DNA of 64,000 nt, taken from assembly GCF_001956855.1 (NCBI RefSeq), contig NZ_MTHD01000001.1, forward strand, positions 806,001 through 870,000, written 5' to 3'. This DNA comes from Azonexus hydrophilus. GTDB taxonomy: Bacteria > Pseudomonadota > Gammaproteobacteria > Burkholderiales > Rhodocyclaceae. The first letter of the stretch is position 1; each line of letters starts with the position of its first letter. Positions 61,644-64,000 of the stretch are shown one piece after another. Under the pieces are notes generated by a model. The model saw only the letters and a program-made list of their open reading frames with translations. It did no database searches and was not told the DNA's origin. A program made the position numbers and the translations under genes.

Positions 61644-63002
61644 CTACGACAAGGTGCTTAGCTGCTGTGTGAGATAACTGCTGGTCGTCTGCATTGAACT
61701 GATCAGGGTATCCAGAGCAGTGAACTGTTTGCGATAACGTTGTTCAATCAACGCAACCCGCGTTTCAAGAGCTGCCTGATTATCCTTGAAGCGACTGACC
61801 GAGTTGTTCAAACCTTCGACACGGCTGGTCAGCGCGCCATTCTGGCTCATAAGGTCGTTTATTGCACTATTGAATGAAGCGCCATACTTGCTAAGCGTTT
61901 GCATGACATCATCAGCAGATCGCTCAAGCGATTGATTCAGCATGGTATCGTCGATAGATAGCTGACCGTCTTGCTGAATTGTTACGCCGAGGTCGGCAAG
62001 CGCCTGAAACTGATTTCCAGACAAGCCGTTGGGAACAGTATTGCGAACGCTGTTCAGGGTGTCCCGAATCGAACGTGCGGCGGAGTCCCCGTTGAATCCC
62101 TTGGCCGTTTTTGTCTCCAGGTCGTATGAGCTGTTGTTCTTGATATGCGTGACAATACTGTTATACGCCTCGACAAATTTTTTGACGGCATCCTTGATCT
62201 TGCTGCTGTCGTTTTCTACCGAGACGGTTACGCTGCCTTCCTTCTGTGCTGTGAAGCTGAGGCCGGGGACTGCATCTGAAAAAGTATTGGTAGCCGAGCT
62301 GACGCTGATGCCATCAATGCTGATGAGAGCGTTCCGGGCGGGCGTGGAGGCAAGGTCTGTCGATGGATCAAAAGCGGACAGCAGATTTTGCGTGCTGCCA
62401 GGGGGGACTGAGTCCGGGGCGGCGATGTCAGTAGTGAACGAAAAACTGTTGCTTGCTCCGGATTTTTCTCCGGTAAGTACCAAACGGTCTCCATCCACAC
62501 CAGCGATCACCGTTGCCGTAATTCCCATCTTGGCGTTATTGATTCGCGCGCTGACTTCCGTCAGCGTGTAACTAGCTTGATCATTGAGTTCAATTGCGGG
62601 TTGAGGTACGCCATCAACGGAAAAATTCAGTGTGCCTTGACCAAAACTGGTGCCACTGTCGTAAGCATATGAAAAGCTTTTTTGTGCGCTAGCGAGTTGT
62701 TGAACCTCGACGGCATAACTGCCAGGCGTTGCGTAAGAGGCTGCGCTGGAACTCAGAATTGTCGAATCGCTGGATTTTGCAGTGATCGCGCCCAGCATGC
62801 TTGGCAGTTCCAAGGTAAGGCTTGCACTCTTCAGTGCGTCGAGTTTCGATTTCAGTTCCCCGTAAAGTGAAATCTTTGTATTCGTAGAAGATATCTTGGC
62901 CTCAAGTGTCCTGATCGGGGATCTCTCCGCCGAGATGATCGACGACAGCATGGACTGCAGGTCAACGCCCGCGCCAATGCCTAATGAACTCACTGTTGCC
63001 AT
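61644..63002 (-). CDS. fliD: Flagellar filament cap protein FliD
   Basis: 452-aa filament cap. It starts MATVSSLGIGAGVDLQSMLS and has the FliD N-domain (ERSPIRTLEAKISSTNTKIS) and C-domain (TSRVEGLNNSVSRFKDNQAA, ending LTQQLSTLS). The ATG at 63002 follows AGGAGTAGATATC; the frame runs upstream to 63047 but is unconserved there. Follows flaG by 25 bp. Confidence 0.97.
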   Translation of the reverse strand: MATVSSLGIGAGVDLQSMLSSIISAERSPIRTLEAKISSTNTKISLYGELKSKLDALKSASLTLELPSMLGAITAKSSDSTILSSSAASYATPGSYAVEVQQLASAQKSFSYAYDSGTSFGQGTLNFSVDGVPQPAIELNDQASYTLTEVSARINNAKMGITATVIAGVDGDRLVLTGEKSGASNSFSFTTDIAAPDSVPPGSTQNLLSAFDPSTDLASTPARNALISIDGISVSSATNTFSDAVPGLSFTAQKEGSVTVSVENDSSKIKDAVKKFVEAYNSIVTHIKNNSSYDLETKTAKGFNGDSAARSIRDTLNSVRNTVPNGLSGNQFQALADLGVTIQQDGQLSIDDTMLNQSLERSADDVMQTLSKYGASFNSAINDLMSQNGALTSRVEGLNNSVSRFKDNQAALETRVALIEQRYRKQFTALDTLISSMQTTSSYLTQQLSTLS

Positions 63003-63027
63003 GATATCTACTCCTAAAAAACTTGAA

Positions 63028-63408
63028 TCAGGCCTTGTCCTTGACAAGTAATCCTTGCAGCTTGTCCAGCGCCTGAGCCAGTTGAATGGCTTCCTCTGAT
63101 GGGAACTGACGTATTACATCTTTTGTTTGACTGTCGAGGACCTTGACGACTTGTATACCAGATTCCTGGTCAATCGAGAAGCTGATTTCGGCTTTCGTGT
63201 TTGCGACAAACTTGCTTAGTCGTTCGACCGCATTTTCAACACTGAGATCCTGTTTTTTCTGCGTTTCCTGCTTGCTCGGCTGGATGCTCTCTGATTGGTT
63301 GTTGACGCTGGCACCGTTTTTGACGGCAGTTTGTCGGGAAACTGTCTGCCCGCTTGCTTCCTGAGGGCGTTGCGATGCACCGGCGGTGTTGATCGATTCG
63401 ATGTTCAT
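63028..63408 (-). CDS. flaG: FlaG-family flagellar protein
   Basis: 126-aa protein. A Gln/Ser-rich N-terminus is followed by the conserved FlaG domain (EISFSIDQESGIQVVKVLDS, TKDVIRQFPSEEAIQLAQAL). FlaG affects filament length in other bacteria. ATG 63408 or 63411; GGAG lies just upstream. It is between fliC and fliD, right after the fliC terminator, with no room for its own promoter beyond that hairpin. Confidence 0.93.
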   Translation of the reverse strand: MNIESINTAGASQRPQEASGQTVSRQTAVKNGASVNNQSESIQPSKQETQKKQDLSVENAVERLSKFVANTKAEISFSIDQESGIQVVKVLDSQTKDVIRQFPSEEAIQLAQALDKLQGLLVKDKA

Positions 63409-63428
63409 CATTTGCTCCAAAACAAAAT

Positions 63429-63458
63429 GGTGCGGTGGCAATTTTTTGCCACCGCACC
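63429..63458. terminator. Strong hairpin terminator after fliC
   Basis: GGTGCGGTGGCAA (63429-63441) and TTGCCACCGCACC (63446-63458) form a perfect 13-bp stem with a 4-nt loop. On the minus strand it is followed by ATTTTGTTTT. It lies 26 bp after the fliC stop and 20 bp before flaG, so it should limit read-through from flagellin into flaG-fliD-fliS. Confidence 0.88.
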
Positions 63459-63484
63459 GATGTGCTCGTCAGAAAGCGCGATTA

Positions 63485-64000
63485 TTAGCGGAGCAGTGAC
63501 AGTACGTTCTGCGGAACAGCGTTAGCCTGAGCGACCATCGCCGTACCAGCCTGCTGGAGAATCTGGAAGCGGGCCAAGCGTGAGGTTTCTTCAGCGAAGT
63601 CAGCATCCATGATGCGGCTTTTTGCAGCCATGGTGTTTTCGTAACTGACCCGGTAGGACTGGATCTTGAATTCCTCAGTGTTCATCGTGGCGCCTTCTGT
63701 GGCGCGCGCGCTTGCGATCGAGCTGAGTTGGGTGCTCATGTCCGCGGCACAGGAGATAGTGACCTTGGTGAAAGCAACCGTACCGTTGAACTTTGCGTTG
63801 TCCTGAATTGTATTGGCTTCGCTTACCAGTTTGGTGATTTCCGATCCGATGTAACCCTTCTGGGCGGTGGTCAGATTGGCGTTGGTTTGTTGTTTGACCA
63901 GTTCGGCGATACGCTGGGTCATGTCGCCCACCACCGACAGGGCACCGTCGGCAACCTGGGCTTTGGAGATGACGTCGGAGGAGGCCCGGATATCGGCAGC
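63485..64000 (-). CDS. fliC: Flagellin FliC (partial, C-terminal part)
   Basis: The 171 C-terminal residues of flagellin; the gene continues beyond the window. The conserved D1/D0 end is clear (ADFAEETSRLARFQILQQAG, then TAMVAQANAVPQNVLSLLR), and the frame stays open to base 64000. A cysteine occurs in KVTISCAADMS, uncommon in flagellins. FliS and FliD, encoded just downstream, serve this filament protein. Confidence 0.97.
   Translation of the reverse strand, partial: AADIRASSDVISKAQVADGALSVVGDMTQRIAELVKQQTNANLTTAQKGYIGSEITKLVSEANTIQDNAKFNGTVAFTKVTISCAADMSTQLSSIASARATEGATMNTEEFKIQSYRVSYENTMAAKSRIMDADFAEETSRLARFQILQQAGTAMVAQANAVPQNVLSLLR

Overview
The window comes from a polarly flagellated, microaerobic betaproteobacterium. 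High-affinity cbb3 oxidase genes sit beside a Pseudomonas/Rhodocyclales-type flagellar regulon (FleN, FlhF, FleS/FleR, MotAB plus MotCD, FlgJ with a muramidase domain, sigma-54-type promoters). My best guess is a Rhodocyclales member such as Dechloromonas or Azonexus; this rests on gene content and protein style, not on a database search. Nearly the whole window is dense coding sequence. I saw no tRNA, rRNA, IS element, CRISPR array or prophage.

Layout. (1) 1-3904: end of the cbb3 oxidase operon (ccoO partial, ccoQ, ccoP, terminator), then ccoG-ccoH and a small DUF3149-type membrane protein. A striking nested inverted repeat lies in the ccoG leader. (2) 3923-5115: a TonB-like protein converging on a NUDIX hydrolase, overlapping it by about 25 bp. 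(3) 5292-18402: motA-motB-cheY-cheA-cheW-mcp-mcp-cheR-cheD-cheB, a complete chemotaxis system with a stator. (4) 18479-24027: a lone STAS protein, two cheV, a second cheY, cheZ and a second cheA, ending at a strong terminator. (5) 24214-32042: flhB-flhA-flhF-fleN-fliA-motC-motD, with many overlapping start and stop codons. (6) 33529-32056, minus strand: flgA, flgM, flgN. (7) 33626-44512: flgB to flgL in standard order plus a small lipoprotein, behind a good sigma-54-type promoter. (8) 55262-44515, minus strand: fliF to fliR, converging on the flg operon with a 2-bp gap. (9) 55352-58276: fleS-fleR and fliE, the latter with its own sigma-54-type promoter. (10) 64000-58297, minus strand: flagellin (partial), flaG, fliD, fliS, a FliT-like gene, a second FliK-like gene, an FlhB C-terminal-domain homologue, a YcgR brake and a small membrane protein.

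How it works together. The two CheA modules feed one motor: CheY-P binds FliM, CheZ removes the phosphate, and the CheV proteins and CheR/CheB/CheD adapt the receptors. FleSR with sigma-54 should drive middle genes (flgB and fliE operons). FliA, held by FlgM, should drive late genes. YcgR links c-di-GMP to motor braking.

Most notable: flgM, the anti-FliA factor, is frameshifted as printed at an 11-C homopolymer. This is either a sequencing artefact or a possible phase switch of the late flagellar regulon. Also notable are a six-fold GFF-motif array in the first CheA, extra CheY-docking-like motifs in the N-terminus of CheZ, and an FleN whose P-loop lysines are replaced.
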